A stretch of 64,000 nt of DNA from Actinomycetospora succinea (lineage in GTDB: Bacteria; Actinomycetota; Actinomycetes; Mycobacteriales; Pseudonocardiaceae): NCBI RefSeq assembly GCF_004363095.1, contig NZ_SNYO01000005.1, positions 124,001-188,000 on the forward strand, given 5' to 3'. Shown one piece after another: positions 1-9,485 of the stretch. A program made the translations under genes and the position numbers. The notes under the pieces were generated by a model. It was not told where the DNA came from and did not search any database. It saw only the letters and a program-made list of their open reading frames with translations. The first letter of the stretch is position 1, and every line of letters starts with the position of its first letter.

Positions 1-805
1 AGGCCCACTGCACCAGCCCCGAGCAGTCGAAGGTGCTCGGTCCGGTGGCGCCCCACAGGTAGGGCTTGCCCTGCTGGGTCAGCGCCGCGCGCAGCGCCTC
101 GATCGCGATCCCGGAGCCGGGGATGTTCGTCGGGAAAGCCGTGGTGCCCCCGCGGCGCAGCGCGGCCAGCGTGGCCGGGGAGGCGTCGTCGAGCGCTTGC
201 TCGGCGGCGGCGACCTCGCGGTCGGCGTCGGCCTGGCGGCGTGCGGCGTCGTCGGCGGTGCGCTGGGCGTCGGAGGCGGAGCGGTCGGCGTCCAGCGCGC
301 GGGCGGCCGCGTCGCGCTCGGCGGTCTCGGCGGCGGCGGTGGCGTCGAGGAAGCGCTGGACGAAGGCGCGGTTCTCGGTGGTGATCGTGTCGAGCAGGCT
401 GGTGCGCTCGAGGTAGGCCTGCGGGGACTCCGACCCGAGCACCGCGGCCAGCGCGTCGAGCTGCCCGCCCTGGTAGGCGGCCCGAGAGATCTGGTCGACG
501 TCGGCGAAGGCCCGGTCGCGCTCGCCGCGGGCCGCGTCGGCGGTCTTCTGGGCGGCGCGGGCGTCGCGGCGGGTGCGGTCGGCCTCCGCGCGGCGCACGC
601 GCAGCTGTTCGGCCGCGTCCAGCGACGCCTCGGTGGCGTCGGCCGCGCGCCCGTTGGCCTGCGCGAGCGCGGTCACGGCGTCCGACGCCCCCGGCGGCAC
701 GATCGGGTCGGCCGTCGCGGGCGGGGCGGACGACAGCCCGGAGGCGAGCAGGGCCACCACGACACCCGCACCCAGGACATGGGCGATGCGGCGGGACGAC
801 ACCAC
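1..805 (-). CDS. NlpC/P60 peptidoglycan endopeptidase (RipC-like), 3' end outside window
   Basis: Secreted cell-wall hydrolase; NlpC/P60 enzymes cut the D-Glu to diamino-acid bond of peptide stems. The GTG start at 805 gives a signal peptide (VLGAGVVVALLASG, cleaved near ATA-DP), then an Ala/Arg/Asp-rich coiled coil at about residues 45-215, then the start of the catalytic domain with GKPYLWGATG and the nucleophile motif FDCSGLVQWA (Cys about residue 261). The His and third catalytic residue lie beyond the window, so activity cannot be judged. The coiled coil followed by NlpC/P60 matches RipA/RipC proteins, and Rv2190c (RipC) occupies the equivalent slot in M. tuberculosis. The ORF is intact as far as it can be read. 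A GAGAGG stands about 13 nt upstream of the start. Confidence 0.9.
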   Translation of the reverse strand, partial: MVSSRRIAHVLGAGVVVALLASGLSSAPPATADPIVPPGASDAVTALAQANGRAADATEASLDAAEQLRVRRAEADRTRRDARAAQKTADAARGERDRAFADVDQISRAAYQGGQLDALAAVLGSESPQAYLERTSLLDTITTENRAFVQRFLDATAAAETAERDAAARALDADRSASDAQRTADDAARRQADADREVAAAEQALDDASPATLAALRRGGTTAFPTNIPGSGIAIEALRAALTQQGKPYLWGATGPSTFDCSGLVQWA

Positions 806-1044
806 GTTCTCGTCGGGTCCTCTCTGCACCGACCGGCAGCGCCGTGCCCCCGGCCCCGTGGGAGGACCTCGCGGACCGCCCTCGCGCCGGACGCCTCGGC
901 CCCGACGGCCACGATCCGGAGCCCGCGTCGGCGCCCCCGACACCTCGCGAGTGAGCGAACCTTACCGACGCGTAGTCCGCCCCTTGCACCGACCGGTGGG
1001 CGCCCGGGCGGCGGCCGGCCCGGCGTGCTGCCGGCGGCGGGCGC

Positions 1045-1335
1045 TCACCCAGCGTCTCGGGCCCGACGCGCGGCCGGGCGCCCGCGTGGCGCCGGCTCCG
1101 GTGTCGGCGGCACCAGCCGCAGCCGCGGGATCAGCCCGTGGTCGGCGAGGACCTCGAGCGCCCGCTGCTCGACGGGCCCGAACTCCAGCGGCAGCGGGCC
1201 GCCGGGCGCGGCGTCGGACGGGCGGACCGTCCCCTCGCGGGCCGAGGGGACCGAGGGCGTGCCGAGGAGCACGCCGACCACGCAGTCGTGGCAGGCCACA
1301 TCGCGGACGGTGCAGGTGTCGCAGTCGATCAGCAC
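1045..1335 (-). CDS. Conserved small Cys-rich actinobacterial protein, function unknown
   Basis: A 96-aa protein starting at GTG 1335, chosen because GGAGG lies 5 nt upstream; an in-frame extension to 1755 would run over the NYN gene. The N-terminus carries four cysteines in a compact arrangement (LIDCDTCTVRDVACHDC), followed by VVGVLLG and a helical C-terminal half with RALEVLADHGLIPRLRLV. The two CxxC-type pairs suggest metal binding or a redox role, but this is inference. From memory, similar short proteins sit between NYN-domain and NlpC/P60 genes in other actinomycetes; no function is known to me. It lies 89 bp downstream of the NYN gene on the same strand and could be co-transcribed with it. 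The Arg/Pro-rich tail looks unstructured. Confidence 0.75.
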   Translation of the reverse strand: MLIDCDTCTVRDVACHDCVVGVLLGTPSVPSAREGTVRPSDAAPGGPLPLEFGPVEQRALEVLADHGLIPRLRLVPPTPEPAPRGRPAARRARDAG

Positions 1336-1424
1336 GGGAGCCTCCGAGGACTCGCTCCCCGGCCGGTCCGGGGTGTTGGTGGGCACGCTAGGAGCGACCC
1401 CCGACAACGCCGCGTCTCCGCAGG

Positions 1425-2810
1425 TCAGATGCGGGACAGCCGCGCGAGCAGCACGCTCGACGGCACCGGGTGGGCGCCCTGGCGGCGCACCGAGTCGACG
1501 ACCGCGCGGTCCGAGGTCACCACGACCAGCGGGCGGCCCTCCGGCTCGGCGCCTACCAGCGAGCGGATGAGGTCGTCCGCGATCACCCCGGGCTCGCTGA
1601 AGAGCACCCGCACCCCGCGCACCGAGTGCGTCGGCACCCCCGTGATCCCGGCCCCGTCGAACACGAGGGTCGTCTCGGCGCCCGTCCGCGCGGTGAGCGG
1701 GGCGAGCGCCGCCACGAGCCGCTCGCGCTGCGCGGCCAGCGACAGCTCGGGCCACCCGGTCTTCGTGACGTTGTAGCCGTCGACCATCAGGTGGACCTCG
1801 GGGAGGGCGAGCAGGCGGTCGAGCGCGGCGGGGTCGGTGACGCGGGCCTTGGGCGTCGTCCCGGAGCCGGCGCCGACCAGCTCGGCGGGCCGCGAGCCGG
1901 TGTCCCCCACCCGCAGGCCGAGCTCCTGGCGCAGGCCCTCGGCGGCGCCCGCGACGGTGTCGACGAGCAGCGCGAGCCGCGCGTCGTCGGCACGCCGGGC
2001 CTCGACCGACGCGCGCCGGGCGTGCGCGAGGTCGTCCGCGGCGCGCCGGGCACGGTCGTCGGCGGCGGCCGCGAGCTCGCGCTGGCGGTCCCGGTCGCGG
2101 CGCAGCTCCTCCAGCTCGGCACGCAGCCCGCCGTCGCCGGCCTCGCGGGCGGCGCGCAGCTCGGCGGCCTCGTCCTCGGCGCGCCGGACGCGGGTGCCCT
2201 GCTCACGCAGCCGCGCGCGGAGCTTCGCGATCTCGTCCTGGTTCGCCTCGGCGGCCGCGTCGACGGCGGCGCGGGCCCGGTCGCGCTCGGCGGTGAGGCG
2301 GCGCACCTCGGCCTCGAGGCGCTCGGCCTTCGCCAGCGCGGCGTCCCGCTTCGCCCGCGCGCGCCCGGCGTCGGCGCGCTCCCCGAGGTCGCGGACGAGC
2401 CCCGAGCCCTCCTCGCGCCCCTCCAGCACCGCGACGGCCGCGGCGTGCACCGGGTCGGGCGCCGGGGGCCGCCAGTCGGCCGGGCGCTCCTCGGTCCACC
2501 AGTCGACGACGAGCGTCGCGAACCCCTGGGCGCTGCCCAGCGCCCCGAGCAGCGGCCCGGCCCCCGCGCGGGCGCGTTTGGCCGGCGCGAACCGGGCGAC
2601 CGGACGGACCGGCGGCGGGAGCTCGGTGACCGGCAGGTTCCCGACGGCCACCGCGACCAGCTCGGCGACCTTCGCGCGCACCGTGTCCGGGGCGGCCTCG
2701 AGCAGCCGGAGACGCACGGCGGACCGGGCGGCGGCGTCGTCCTCCTCGGTGCCCTCGGCAGGCGAACAGGTGGGCGCGCCGTCCCCCGCCGCGGCGTCGC
2801 CCTCCTCCAT
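1425..2810 (-). CDS. NYN (YacP/PIN-like) domain protein with long coiled coil
   Basis: A 461-aa protein with two parts. Residues about 150-290 form a continuous Arg/Glu/Ala-rich coiled coil. Residues about 330-461 form a NYN ribonuclease-like domain: HLMVDGYNVTKTGWPEL with the first acidic residue, then TTLVFDGAG, DDLIRSLV and VVVTSDRAVVDSV supplying further conserved Asp positions. NYN/YacP domains are PIN-fold nucleases acting on RNA (Rae1 of Bacillus is the best known), so an RNA-processing role is likely but inferred. The N-terminal 140 residues contain a helical region with a WW motif (VVDWWTEERP) of unknown role. ATG 2810 is used. It is divergent from the exonuclease/UvrC-like gene, with about 70 bp between them. 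Confidence 0.85.
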   Translation of the reverse strand: MEEGDAAAGDGAPTCSPAEGTEEDDAAARSAVRLRLLEAAPDTVRAKVAELVAVAVGNLPVTELPPPVRPVARFAPAKRARAGAGPLLGALGSAQGFATLVVDWWTEERPADWRPPAPDPVHAAAVAVLEGREEGSGLVRDLGERADAGRARAKRDAALAKAERLEAEVRRLTAERDRARAAVDAAAEANQDEIAKLRARLREQGTRVRRAEDEAAELRAAREAGDGGLRAELEELRRDRDRQRELAAAADDRARRAADDLAHARRASVEARRADDARLALLVDTVAGAAEGLRQELGLRVGDTGSRPAELVGAGSGTTPKARVTDPAALDRLLALPEVHLMVDGYNVTKTGWPELSLAAQRERLVAALAPLTARTGAETTLVFDGAGITGVPTHSVRGVRVLFSEPGVIADDLIRSLVGAEPEGRPLVVVTSDRAVVDSVRRQGAHPVPSSVLLARLSRI

Positions 2811-2883
2811 GACCGGTCAGGCTAGACCCGACCGACCGTCATCACCCGGGGCTGTCGGGGGTCGCCTCTAGCGTCCGCCGGCG

Positions 2884-4626
2884 ATGGACGCCCCCGCTCG
2901 TCCGGTCACCGGGCCGGACCCCCAGCTCTCGTTCGGCGAGCTCGGCACGCCGCTCTCGGCGGTCACGTTCGTCGTGCTCGACCTGGAGACGACGGGCGGG
3001 CCGCCCGACTCGGACGCGATCACCGAGATCGGGGCGGTGAAGGTGCGCGGCGGCGAGGTGGTCGGCGAGTTCGCCACGCTCGTCGACCCGGGCGTCGCGG
3101 TGCCCCCGCAGATCGTCTCGCTCACCGGCATCACGACAGCGATGGTGCGCGACGCCCCGCGCCTGCCCGCCGTGCTCGGCGCGTTCCTGGAGTTCTGCGC
3201 GGGCGCCGTGCTCGTCGCCCACAACGCCCCGTTCGACATCGGCCACCTCCGCGCGGCCTGCCGTCGCCACGGGCCGTCGTGGGCGCGTCCCGCCGTCGTG
3301 TGCACCGCGCGGCTGGGCCGGCGCGTGCTCACCCGCGACGAGGCCCCGTCGTGCCGCCTCTCGGCGCTGGCGACCCTCTTCCACGCGCGGACCCGCCCGA
3401 TCCACCGCGCCCTCGACGACGCCAAGGCCACCGTCGACGTGCTCCACGGCCTGCTCGAACGGGTGGGCGGGCGCGGGGTCTCGACGCTCGAGGACCTCCT
3501 GGCGCTCCAGGTCGAGGTCAGCCCCGTCCAGCGGGCCAAGCGCCACCTCGCCGACGCCGTCCCCGAGGAGCCCGGCGTGTACCTCTTCCGCGGGCCCGGC
3601 GACGAGGTGCTCTACGTCGGCACCAGCGGCGACCTGCGACGACGCGTGCGCTCCTACTTCACCGGCGGCGACAAGCGGGCGCGCATGAAGGAGATGATCG
3701 GGCTCGCCGAGCGGGTCGACTGGGTCGTCTGCTCGAACGCGCTCGAGGCCGAGGTCCGCGAGCTGCGCCTGCTCGCCGGGCACGCGCCGCGCTACAACCG
3801 CCGCTCGCGCTTCCCCCACCGCGGCTGGTGGGTCGCGCTCACCGACGAGCCCTTCCCCCGTCTCTCGGTGGTCCGCACGCCCCGCGCCGACGCGATCGGT
3901 CCGTTCGGGCGCCGCCCGGACGCCGTCAGCGCCGTCCAGGCGCTCCAGGACGCGGTGCCCCTGCGCCCGTGCACCCAGCGCATCCCGGCCCGCGGGGCGT
4001 CGGGCACGCCGTGCGCGCTGCACGAGATGGGCCGCTGCGGCGCGCCGTGCGCCGGGCACCTCGACGTCGACGCCTACCGACCGGTGGTCGCCGACGCCCG
4101 GGCGCTCGTCCGCGGCGCCGACGACGCCGGGCTGCGGCGGCTCTCGGCGACGGTCGGCGCGCTCGCGGAGGCCGAGCGCTTCGAGGACGCCGCCGCCCAC
4201 CGCGACCGTCTCGCCGACCTCGCCACCGCGCTCGGCCGGGTCCAGCGCCTGTCGTCGGTCGCCGGCGCACCCGAGATGATCGCCGCGCGCCCCGACGGCG
4301 CCCGCGGCTGGGACCTCGCGGTCGTGCGCCACGGGCGCCTGGCCAACGCCGGACGGGCGCGGCGCGGGACGCCGCCGATGCCGGTCGTCGAGGCCCTCGT
4401 CGCCTCCGCCGAGACGGTGGTCCCCGGCGACGGCCCGCTGCGCGGCGCGCCGCCCGAGGAGGTCGCCGTGGTCACGCGCTGGCTCGAGCGGCCGGGGACA
4501 CGCATGGTGCGCACCACGACCCCGTGGGCGATGCCGGCGGCGGGCGCCGGGGCGTGGGCCGGGTGGGTCGGGCGCGCCCGCGACGCGCGCCGTGATCCCG
4601 CCGGGGCGCCCGGCGAACCGCCCTAG
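2884..4626 (+). CDS. DEDDh exonuclease fused to UvrC-type GIY-YIG module
   Basis: A 580-aa fusion. Residues 25-190 are a DnaQ-type DEDDh 3'-5' exonuclease: VVLDLETTGG (Asp33, Glu35), LVAHNAPFDIGHL, and IHRALDDAKATVDVL with the His and last Asp. Residues 215-300 match the UvrC GIY-YIG nuclease (PGVYLFRG, VLYVGTSGDLRRRVRSYF, ALEAEVREL, PRYN). After this comes the UvrC cysteine signature (PLRPCTQRI, GRCGAPCAG) and a UVR-like helix (AERFEDAAAHRDRLADL). The UvrC RNase H-like 5' nuclease and helix-hairpin-helix domains are absent, so this is not UvrC itself. M. tuberculosis Rv2191 has the same architecture and position. A DNA-repair role is likely; the substrate is unknown. The start context is weak but the domain boundary fits. 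Confidence 0.92.
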   Translation: MDAPARPVTGPDPQLSFGELGTPLSAVTFVVLDLETTGGPPDSDAITEIGAVKVRGGEVVGEFATLVDPGVAVPPQIVSLTGITTAMVRDAPRLPAVLGAFLEFCAGAVLVAHNAPFDIGHLRAACRRHGPSWARPAVVCTARLGRRVLTRDEAPSCRLSALATLFHARTRPIHRALDDAKATVDVLHGLLERVGGRGVSTLEDLLALQVEVSPVQRAKRHLADAVPEEPGVYLFRGPGDEVLYVGTSGDLRRRVRSYFTGGDKRARMKEMIGLAERVDWVVCSNALEAEVRELRLLAGHAPRYNRRSRFPHRGWWVALTDEPFPRLSVVRTPRADAIGPFGRRPDAVSAVQALQDAVPLRPCTQRIPARGASGTPCALHEMGRCGAPCAGHLDVDAYRPVVADARALVRGADDAGLRRLSATVGALAEAERFEDAAAHRDRLADLATALGRVQRLSSVAGAPEMIAARPDGARGWDLAVVRHGRLANAGRARRGTPPMPVVEALVASAETVVPGDGPLRGAPPEEVAVVTRWLERPGTRMVRTTTPWAMPAAGAGAWAGWVGRARDARRDPAGAPGEPP

Positions 4627-4675
4627 ACTCCCCCGGGCCACCCCGCCCGAGCACCCGAGCCACCGAGGAGCGCCC

Positions 4676-4954
4676 GTGATCACGGCCTTCGTGCTGGTCC
4701 ACGCCGACGCCGACCGCATCCCCGAGACCGCACAGGCCATCGCGGACCTCGAGGGCGTCGCGGAGGTCTACTCCTGCGCCGGCGACGTCGACCTCGTCGC
4801 CGTGGTGCGCGTCCGCGAGCACGAGCAGCTCGCCGACGCCATCGCCGGCGGCCTGTCCAAGGTCGAGGGCGTGCAGAGCACGACCACCCACATCGCGTTC
4901 CGCTCGTACTCCTCGCGCGACGACGCGTCGGCGTTCTCGGTGGGGCTCGACTAG
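4676..4954 (+). CDS. Lrp/AsnC ligand-binding (RAM) domain protein without DNA-binding domain
   Basis: A 92-aa stand-alone RAM domain (beta-alpha-beta-beta-alpha-beta): [31 protein letters not shown] and [17 protein letters not shown]. The helix-turn-helix of full Lrp/AsnC regulators is missing. GTG 4676 is chosen because GAGGAG lies 5 nt upstream; the earlier in-frame ATG at 4592 lies inside the upstream gene. Such small proteins oligomerise and bind amino acids, and may act with other Lrp-type proteins. Being next to trpD, a role in sensing amino acids is tempting but unproven. Its TAG stop overlaps the trpD stop from the opposite strand in a shared CTAG. Confidence 0.85.
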   Translation: MITAFVLVHADADRIPETAQAIADLEGVAEVYSCAGDVDLVAVVRVREHEQLADAIAGGLSKVEGVQSTTTHIAFRSYSSRDDASAFSVGLD

Positions 4955-6030
4955 CCGCCCGTCTGGTCCCGCACCGCCCGGGCCACCGCCGACCAGCGCT
5001 CCAGCAGCGCGGTCGCCGCTCCCGAGTCGACGGCCTCGGCCGCCCGGCGCTGCCCTGCGGCCACGCCCTCGTGCAGGTCAGTCATCGCCGTCCCGGTGAC
5101 GGCCTCCTCGTAGGCGGCGAGCGCCGCCCCGGCGTTGAGCACCACCGCATCGCGGACGGGGCCGGGCTCGCCGGCGAAGACCGCCCGGGCCACCGCCGCG
5201 TTGTGGGCGGCGTCGCCGCCGCGCAGGTCGCCCGGCCCGGAGGTCGGCACGCCGAGGGCCGTCGGGTCCAGGGTCTCGACGCGCACGCCGCCGGGACCCG
5301 CGTGCCAGACGGTGGTGGTCGTCGCGGTGGTGACCTCGTCGAGCCCGTCGTCGCCCCGCACCACCACCGCGCGGTCGCCGCGCGCGGCGAGGACCTCGGC
5401 GAGGATCGGCGCGAAGCGCACGTCGGCGCACCCGATCAGCGCCGCGCCCGGCCGCGCGGGGTTGGTCAGCGGGCCGAGCAGGTTGAACGCGGTGGGCACG
5501 CCGAGCTGTCCGCGCACGGGGCCGGCGTGACGCATCGCCGGGTGGAACACCTGGGCGAAGCAGAACCCGATCCCCACCTCGGCCACGCAGCGCGCCACGG
5601 CGTCGGGACCGAGGTCGACCGGCACCCCGAGCGCCTCGAGCACGTCCACCGACCCGCTCTGCGACGACGCGGCGCGCCCGCCGTGCTTGACCACCCGGGC
5701 GCCCGCCGCGGCCATCACCACGGCGGACATGGTGGAGATGTTGACCGTGTGCGCCCCGTCGCCGCCGGTGCCGACGATGTCGACGACCGGGCCCGGGACC
5801 TCGACCGACCGCGCGTGGGCGAGCATCGCCGTGGCGAGCCCGGCGATCTCGGGGGCCGTCTCGCCCTTGGCGCGCAGCGCGACGACGAACCCCGCCACCT
5901 GCGCGGGCGACGCCTCCCCGGCCATCACCTGGTCCATCGCCCACTCGGTGTCGTCCGCGGCCAGGTCCTGGCGCGCGAGCAGGCGGCCGATGAGCGCGGG
6001 CCAGCCGGGAGCGCCCACGGGGGCCGTCAC
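4951..6030 (-). CDS. trpD: Anthranilate phosphoribosyltransferase
   Basis: A 359-aa enzyme of tryptophan biosynthesis that transfers phosphoribose from PRPP to anthranilate. The PRPP loop GTGGDG is at residues 87-92, followed by [14 protein letters not shown] and [15 protein letters not shown], then the [12 protein letters not shown] and [13 protein letters not shown] segments typical of TrpD. Length is normal (about 345-370). GTG 6030 is the start: it overlaps the TGA of the upstream receiver gene as GTGA, implying translational coupling. No other trp genes are nearby; a lone trpD in this position is also seen in M. tuberculosis (Rv2192c). The 3' end overlaps the small RAM-domain gene by 4 bp, tail to tail, leaving no room for a terminator between them. 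Confidence 0.95.
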   Translation of the reverse strand: MTAPVGAPGWPALIGRLLARQDLAADDTEWAMDQVMAGEASPAQVAGFVVALRAKGETAPEIAGLATAMLAHARSVEVPGPVVDIVGTGGDGAHTVNISTMSAVVMAAAGARVVKHGGRAASSQSGSVDVLEALGVPVDLGPDAVARCVAEVGIGFCFAQVFHPAMRHAGPVRGQLGVPTAFNLLGPLTNPARPGAALIGCADVRFAPILAEVLAARGDRAVVVRGDDGLDEVTTATTTTVWHAGPGGVRVETLDPTALGVPTSGPGDLRGGDAAHNAAVARAVFAGEPGPVRDAVVLNAGAALAAYEEAVTGTAMTDLHEGVAAGQRRAAEAVDSGAATALLERWSAVARAVRDQTGG

Positions 6031-6443
6031 CCGCGGACGGCCGGGAGGGTGCGCTCGCGCAGGACGGTGGCCACGGTCTCGGCCGCGGTCACCGGATCCA
6101 GCGGCTGCACCAGGACGGCGTCGGCCTGCGACCACGTCGCGAGCCAGTGGTCGTCGCGGCGGCGCACGACGACGATCACCGGCGGCGGGTCGTCGCTCTC
6201 GTTCTTGAGCTGGCGGCAGACACCCATCCCGCCGGTGGGCTGCGCCTCGCCGTCGAGCACGGCGAGGTCGATCTCGCCGGCGTCGGCCGCGCCGAGCACG
6301 TCCGCGACGTGGGCGGCCTCCACGAAGCGCAGACGCGGGAGGTCGGGCGCCGGCCGGCGTCCGACGGCCCCGGCGATCGCCTCGCGGACCTCCGGTCGGT
6401 GGCTCATCACGACGACCGTGAGCGTCGGTGTCGGTGTCGTCAT
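6027..6443 (-). CDS. Atypical response-regulator receiver-like protein
   Basis: A 138-aa single-domain protein with a receiver-like pattern: beta1 [20 protein letters not shown], the candidate phospho-site region [21 protein letters not shown], beta4 [12 protein letters not shown] and beta5 [12 protein letters not shown]. The acidic pair that normally follows beta1 is replaced by Ser-His, and the conserved Thr/Ser and Lys after beta4 and beta5 are not evident, so metal-dependent phosphorylation is doubtful. There is no output domain. It is the first gene of a two-gene unit, overlapping trpD by 4 bp (GTGA), and is divergent from ctaE with 241 bp between the starts. Pairing of such a protein with trpD is, as far as I recall, conserved in actinomycetes; its function is unknown. 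Confidence 0.75.
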   Translation of the reverse strand: MTTPTPTLTVVVMSHRPEVREAIAGAVGRRPAPDLPRLRFVEAAHVADVLGAADAGEIDLAVLDGEAQPTGGMGVCRQLKNESDDPPPVIVVVRRRDDHWLATWSQADAVLVQPLDPVTAAETVATVLRERTLPAVRG

Positions 6444-6684
6444 CGGATGCTGCGCTCCCTGTCCCGCATGCGCCGGATGCTAGCGGGCGGCACGCACCGT
6501 CACGACCACCTGCCGACGACCCGCGGGATCGGTACGACGGTCCGACGTACGACGACGGGTAGGAGAACACGCAGGTGAGAGGCGGTGCAGGTCGGCGCGG
6601 GTCCCGACCCCCTCACGGGAGCGGCCGCGGAGCGACACGTCCGGGCCTCGCCCCGACGGGCTGGTGTCGGCCGGAGGTGTCATC

Positions 6685-7308
6685 ATGTCGCCCGTGACGA
6701 CCGCCCAGGGTGCGCCGGCGCCTTCCTTCAGCGCGAGGATTCACTCCCTCAACCGGCCCAACGTCGTGAGCGTGGGGACCATCATCTGGCTCTCCAGCGA
6801 GCTGATGTTCTTCGCCGGGCTGTTCGCCATGTACTTCGTTGCACGGGCGAACGCCGTCGAGGGCTGGCCACCGGAGCCCACCGAGCTCGACGTGCCGTAC
6901 GCGCTGGTCAACACGATCATCCTCGTGGCCTCGTCGTTCACCTGCCAGTACGGCGTGTTCGCGGCCGAGCGCGGGGACGTGTTCGGGCTGCGGCGCTGGT
7001 ACGCGATCACGTTCACGATGGGCCTGATCTTCGTGCTCGGGCAGGTGTTCGAGTACCACACGCTGGTCACCGAGCACGCGACGACGATCTCGAGCAGCTC
7101 GTACGGCTCGGTCTTCTACATCACGACCGGCTTCCACGCGCTGCACGTGACCGGCGGGCTGATCGCGTTCATCCTGTTGATAGCGCGCACGTTCCTCAGC
7201 CGGTTCACGCCGGCGCAGGCGACCGCCGCGATCGTCGTCTCCTACTACTGGCACTTCGTGGACGTCGTCTGGATCGGGCTGTTCGCCGTCATCTACTTCA
7301 TCCGCTGA
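6685..7308 (+). CDS. ctaE: Cytochrome c oxidase subunit III
   Basis: A 207-aa integral membrane subunit of the aa3-type terminal oxidase in the bcc-aa3 supercomplex. Five or more hydrophobic segments are visible ([85 protein letters not shown]). Signature residues include [26 protein letters not shown] and the C-terminal [12 protein letters not shown] 6685 is chosen over GTG 6664 because GGAGG lies 7 nt upstream. It heads the ctaE-qcrC-qcrA-qcrB operon. Subunits II and IV are encoded convergently 5 kb away; subunit I (ctaD) is not in this window, as is usual. Confidence 0.96.
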   Translation: MSPVTTAQGAPAPSFSARIHSLNRPNVVSVGTIIWLSSELMFFAGLFAMYFVARANAVEGWPPEPTELDVPYALVNTIILVASSFTCQYGVFAAERGDVFGLRRWYAITFTMGLIFVLGQVFEYHTLVTEHATTISSSSYGSVFYITTGFHALHVTGGLIAFILLIARTFLSRFTPAQATAAIVVSYYWHFVDVVWIGLFAVIYFIR

Positions 7309-7395
7309 CCGATGGCCGCGACCCCGCAGGACGACACCCCGCACGACCGCCAGGACCACCACCCACGGCGAGGAGAGCTCGAGGTTGGGCACCCG

Positions 7396-8247
7396 ATGAG
7401 TGACGAGAAGACCCGCCCGCGGGCCCAGGACACGGGTCGAGCTCCGCTGCGCTCCGTCTCCCGGCGCGGGTCGAAGATGCGCCGGCGCCTGTCCGGGCTG
7501 CTCGCCCTGGGCGTGGCCCTGGTCGCCGTCGGCGGCCTCTACACGGTGTTCACCCCGGAGCCGGACCAGGCGATCGCGGCGGACCCGGCGATCGTCCGCG
7601 AGGGTCAGCAGATCTACGACAACTCCTGCATCACCTGCCACGGCAGCAACCTGCAGGGCGTCGGGGGCCGTGGCCCCAGCCTCGTCGGCGTCGGCGAGGC
7701 CTCGGTCTACTACCAGGTCTCCACCGGCCGGATGCCGCTCGCGGCCCAGGGTGCGGCCGCGGAGCGCAAGCCCCCGCGCTACGACGAGCGCCAGATCGAC
7801 GCGCTCGGCGCCTTCATCCAGGCCAACGGCGGCGGCCCCGTGCTGCCCGCCGAGAGGGGCGAGGCGCTGCGCGGCGAGGAGCTCGGCCGCGGTGGCGAGC
7901 TGTTCCGCCTGAACTGCGCCTCGTGCCACAACTTCACCGGCCGCGGCGGCGCCCTCTCGCAGGGCAAGTTCGCGCCGAACCTCGACCCCGCGAACGAGTC
8001 GCAGATCTACGCCGCGATGCTCTCGGGCCCGGCGAACATGCCCACGTTCGCGGACTCGCAGCTCTCCCCCGAGGAGAAGCGCGACATCATCGGCTACATC
8101 AAGTCGGTGTCGAGCAACAACACCGGCGCGAACCCGGGCGGCAACGGCCTCGGCGGGTTCGGCCCGGTGCCCGAGGGCATCGTGGCGTTCTTCGTCGGCC
8201 TCGCCGCCCTGATCGGTATCTCCCTCTGGATCGGAAGCCGCCAGTGA
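7396..8247 (+). CDS. qcrC: Menaquinol-cytochrome c reductase di-heme cytochrome c subunit
   Basis: A 283-aa subunit of the actinobacterial bcc complex with two c-type haem sites, CITCH (residues 78-82) and CASCH (174-178), which passes electrons directly to the aa3 oxidase. An N-terminal membrane anchor (LSGLLALGVALVAVGGLYTVF) and a C-terminal helix (GIVAFFVGLAALIGISLWIG) flank the haem domains. ATG 7396 is the assumed start; an in-frame ATG at 7312 exists but has no ribosome binding site, and ATG 7477 (MRRRLSG) is also possible. Residues 14-26 (GRAPLRSVSRRGS) are encoded by a copy of the dispersed repeat family described below, so the cytosolic tail differs from other QcrC proteins. Its TGA overlaps the qcrA GTG. 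Confidence 0.95.
   Translation: MSDEKTRPRAQDTGRAPLRSVSRRGSKMRRRLSGLLALGVALVAVGGLYTVFTPEPDQAIAADPAIVREGQQIYDNSCITCHGSNLQGVGGRGPSLVGVGEASVYYQVSTGRMPLAAQGAAAERKPPRYDERQIDALGAFIQANGGGPVLPAERGEALRGEELGRGGELFRLNCASCHNFTGRGGALSQGKFAPNLDPANESQIYAAMLSGPANMPTFADSQLSPEEKRDIIGYIKSVSSNNTGANPGGNGLGGFGPVPEGIVAFFVGLAALIGISLWIGSRQ
7435..7462 (+). repeat. Dispersed repeat family A, copy 1 (inside qcrC)
   Basis: Copy of a short element whose core reads GGTCGAGCTCCGCTGCGCT followed by YCGTCTCC. Here it is read in frame within the cytosolic N-terminus of QcrC. Other copies are at 17017-17045, 17946-17972, 43998-44025 and, inverted, 32801-32823. Confidence 0.7.
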
Positions 8248-9485
8248 GCACGCGTCCCGCCGAGTCGCAGTCCCAGCAGTCGGGCCACCAATCGGACGGC
8301 TCGCCGCGCATCCCGTCGGACGAAGAGCTCGCGCAGATGAGCACCGACGACCTCGTCGACCTGGGCAACCGGATCGACGACATCGAGGTCGTCTCGTCCC
8401 GCGAGCGCTTCCCGGTGCCCGGGACGCGGGCCGAGAAGCGCGCCGAGCGCCAGGTCGCCGGGTGGTTCATCCTCGCGGCGATCTCCGCGATCGTCTTCAT
8501 CGTCGCGTTCATCGCGTGGCCGTGGGAGTACCGCTCGCCCACCGAGGAGGGCGCGTGGATCTACGCGCTCTACACGCCGATCATCGGCGTCACCTTCGGC
8601 CTGGCCGTCTTCGCCGTGGGCATGGGCGTCATCGCCTACTCGAAGAAGCTGCTGCCTGAGGACCTGACGATCCAGCAGCGCCACGACGGGCGCTCGCCGG
8701 AGATCGACCGTCGCACCGCGGCGGCGCGCCTGGTCCAGACCGGCCAGCAGAGCGGTCTGTCCCGCCGCAAGCTGATCTACCGCTCCATGGGTGCGGCCGG
8801 CGGCGTCCTGGGCCTCGGGGTCCTCGTCGCGGCGTTCGGCGGCCTGGTCAAGAACCCGTGGAAGGAGGGGCCGAACTCGCCGCTCCTCGTCACGGACTGG
8901 AAGTCGAAGGGCGGCGAGCGGGTCTACGTCCGCAAGTTCAACGGCAACGCCCGCGACATCGTCCTGGTGCGCGCCGGCGACCTCGAGCCCGGCGCCATGG
9001 AGACGGTCTTCCCGTTCCACGCGAGCGAGGTCAAGAACCCGGCCGTGTTCGAGGAGTTCCTGGTGGCCGGCGCCACCGGCGGCCAGGCCGTCCTCAACGA
9101 GGAGGACCTCGTCGACCCGGAGCACGTCGCCGAGACCGTCCGCTCCTCCGACTCGCCGGTCATGCTCATCCGCCTCCGGCCGAACGTCGCGGTCATCAAG
9201 CGGGCGGGCCAGGAGGACTTCAACTACGGCACGCTGTTCGCCTACTCGAAGATCTGCAGCCACATGGGGTGCCCCACGTCGCTGTACGAGGACCAGACGA
9301 ACCGCATCCTCTGCCCCTGCCACCAGTCGCAGTTCCAGGCGAACGAGTACGCGAAGCCGGTCTTCGGGCCCGCGACCCGTCCACTGGCGCAACTGCCGAT
9401 CGCGGTGGACGATCTGGGGTATCTGTACGCACGCAGTGACTTCATCGAACCGGTGGGTCCGGCGTTCTGGGAGCGCAACTCATGA
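8244..9485 (+). CDS. qcrA: Menaquinol-cytochrome c reductase Rieske iron-sulfur subunit
   Basis: A 413-aa Rieske protein of the bcc complex. The 2Fe-2S ligands are Cys338/His340 (CSHMGC) and Cys357/His360 (CPCHQS); Cys343 and Cys359 are placed for the usual disulfide. Three N-terminal hydrophobic segments ([59 protein letters not shown]) are typical of the actinobacterial form, unlike the single anchor elsewhere. The GTG start at 8244 overlaps the qcrC stop (GTGA), and the gene ends in ATGA shared with the qcrB start, so translation of the three qcr genes is coupled. Length agrees with M. tuberculosis Rv2195 (about 429 aa). Confidence 0.97.
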   Translation: MSTRPAESQSQQSGHQSDGSPRIPSDEELAQMSTDDLVDLGNRIDDIEVVSSRERFPVPGTRAEKRAERQVAGWFILAAISAIVFIVAFIAWPWEYRSPTEEGAWIYALYTPIIGVTFGLAVFAVGMGVIAYSKKLLPEDLTIQQRHDGRSPEIDRRTAAARLVQTGQQSGLSRRKLIYRSMGAAGGVLGLGVLVAAFGGLVKNPWKEGPNSPLLVTDWKSKGGERVYVRKFNGNARDIVLVRAGDLEPGAMETVFPFHASEVKNPAVFEEFLVAGATGGQAVLNEEDLVDPEHVAETVRSSDSPVMLIRLRPNVAVIKRAGQEDFNYGTLFAYSKICSHMGCPTSLYEDQTNRILCPCHQSQFQANEYAKPVFGPATRPLAQLPIAVDDLGYLYARSDFIEPVGPAFWERNS

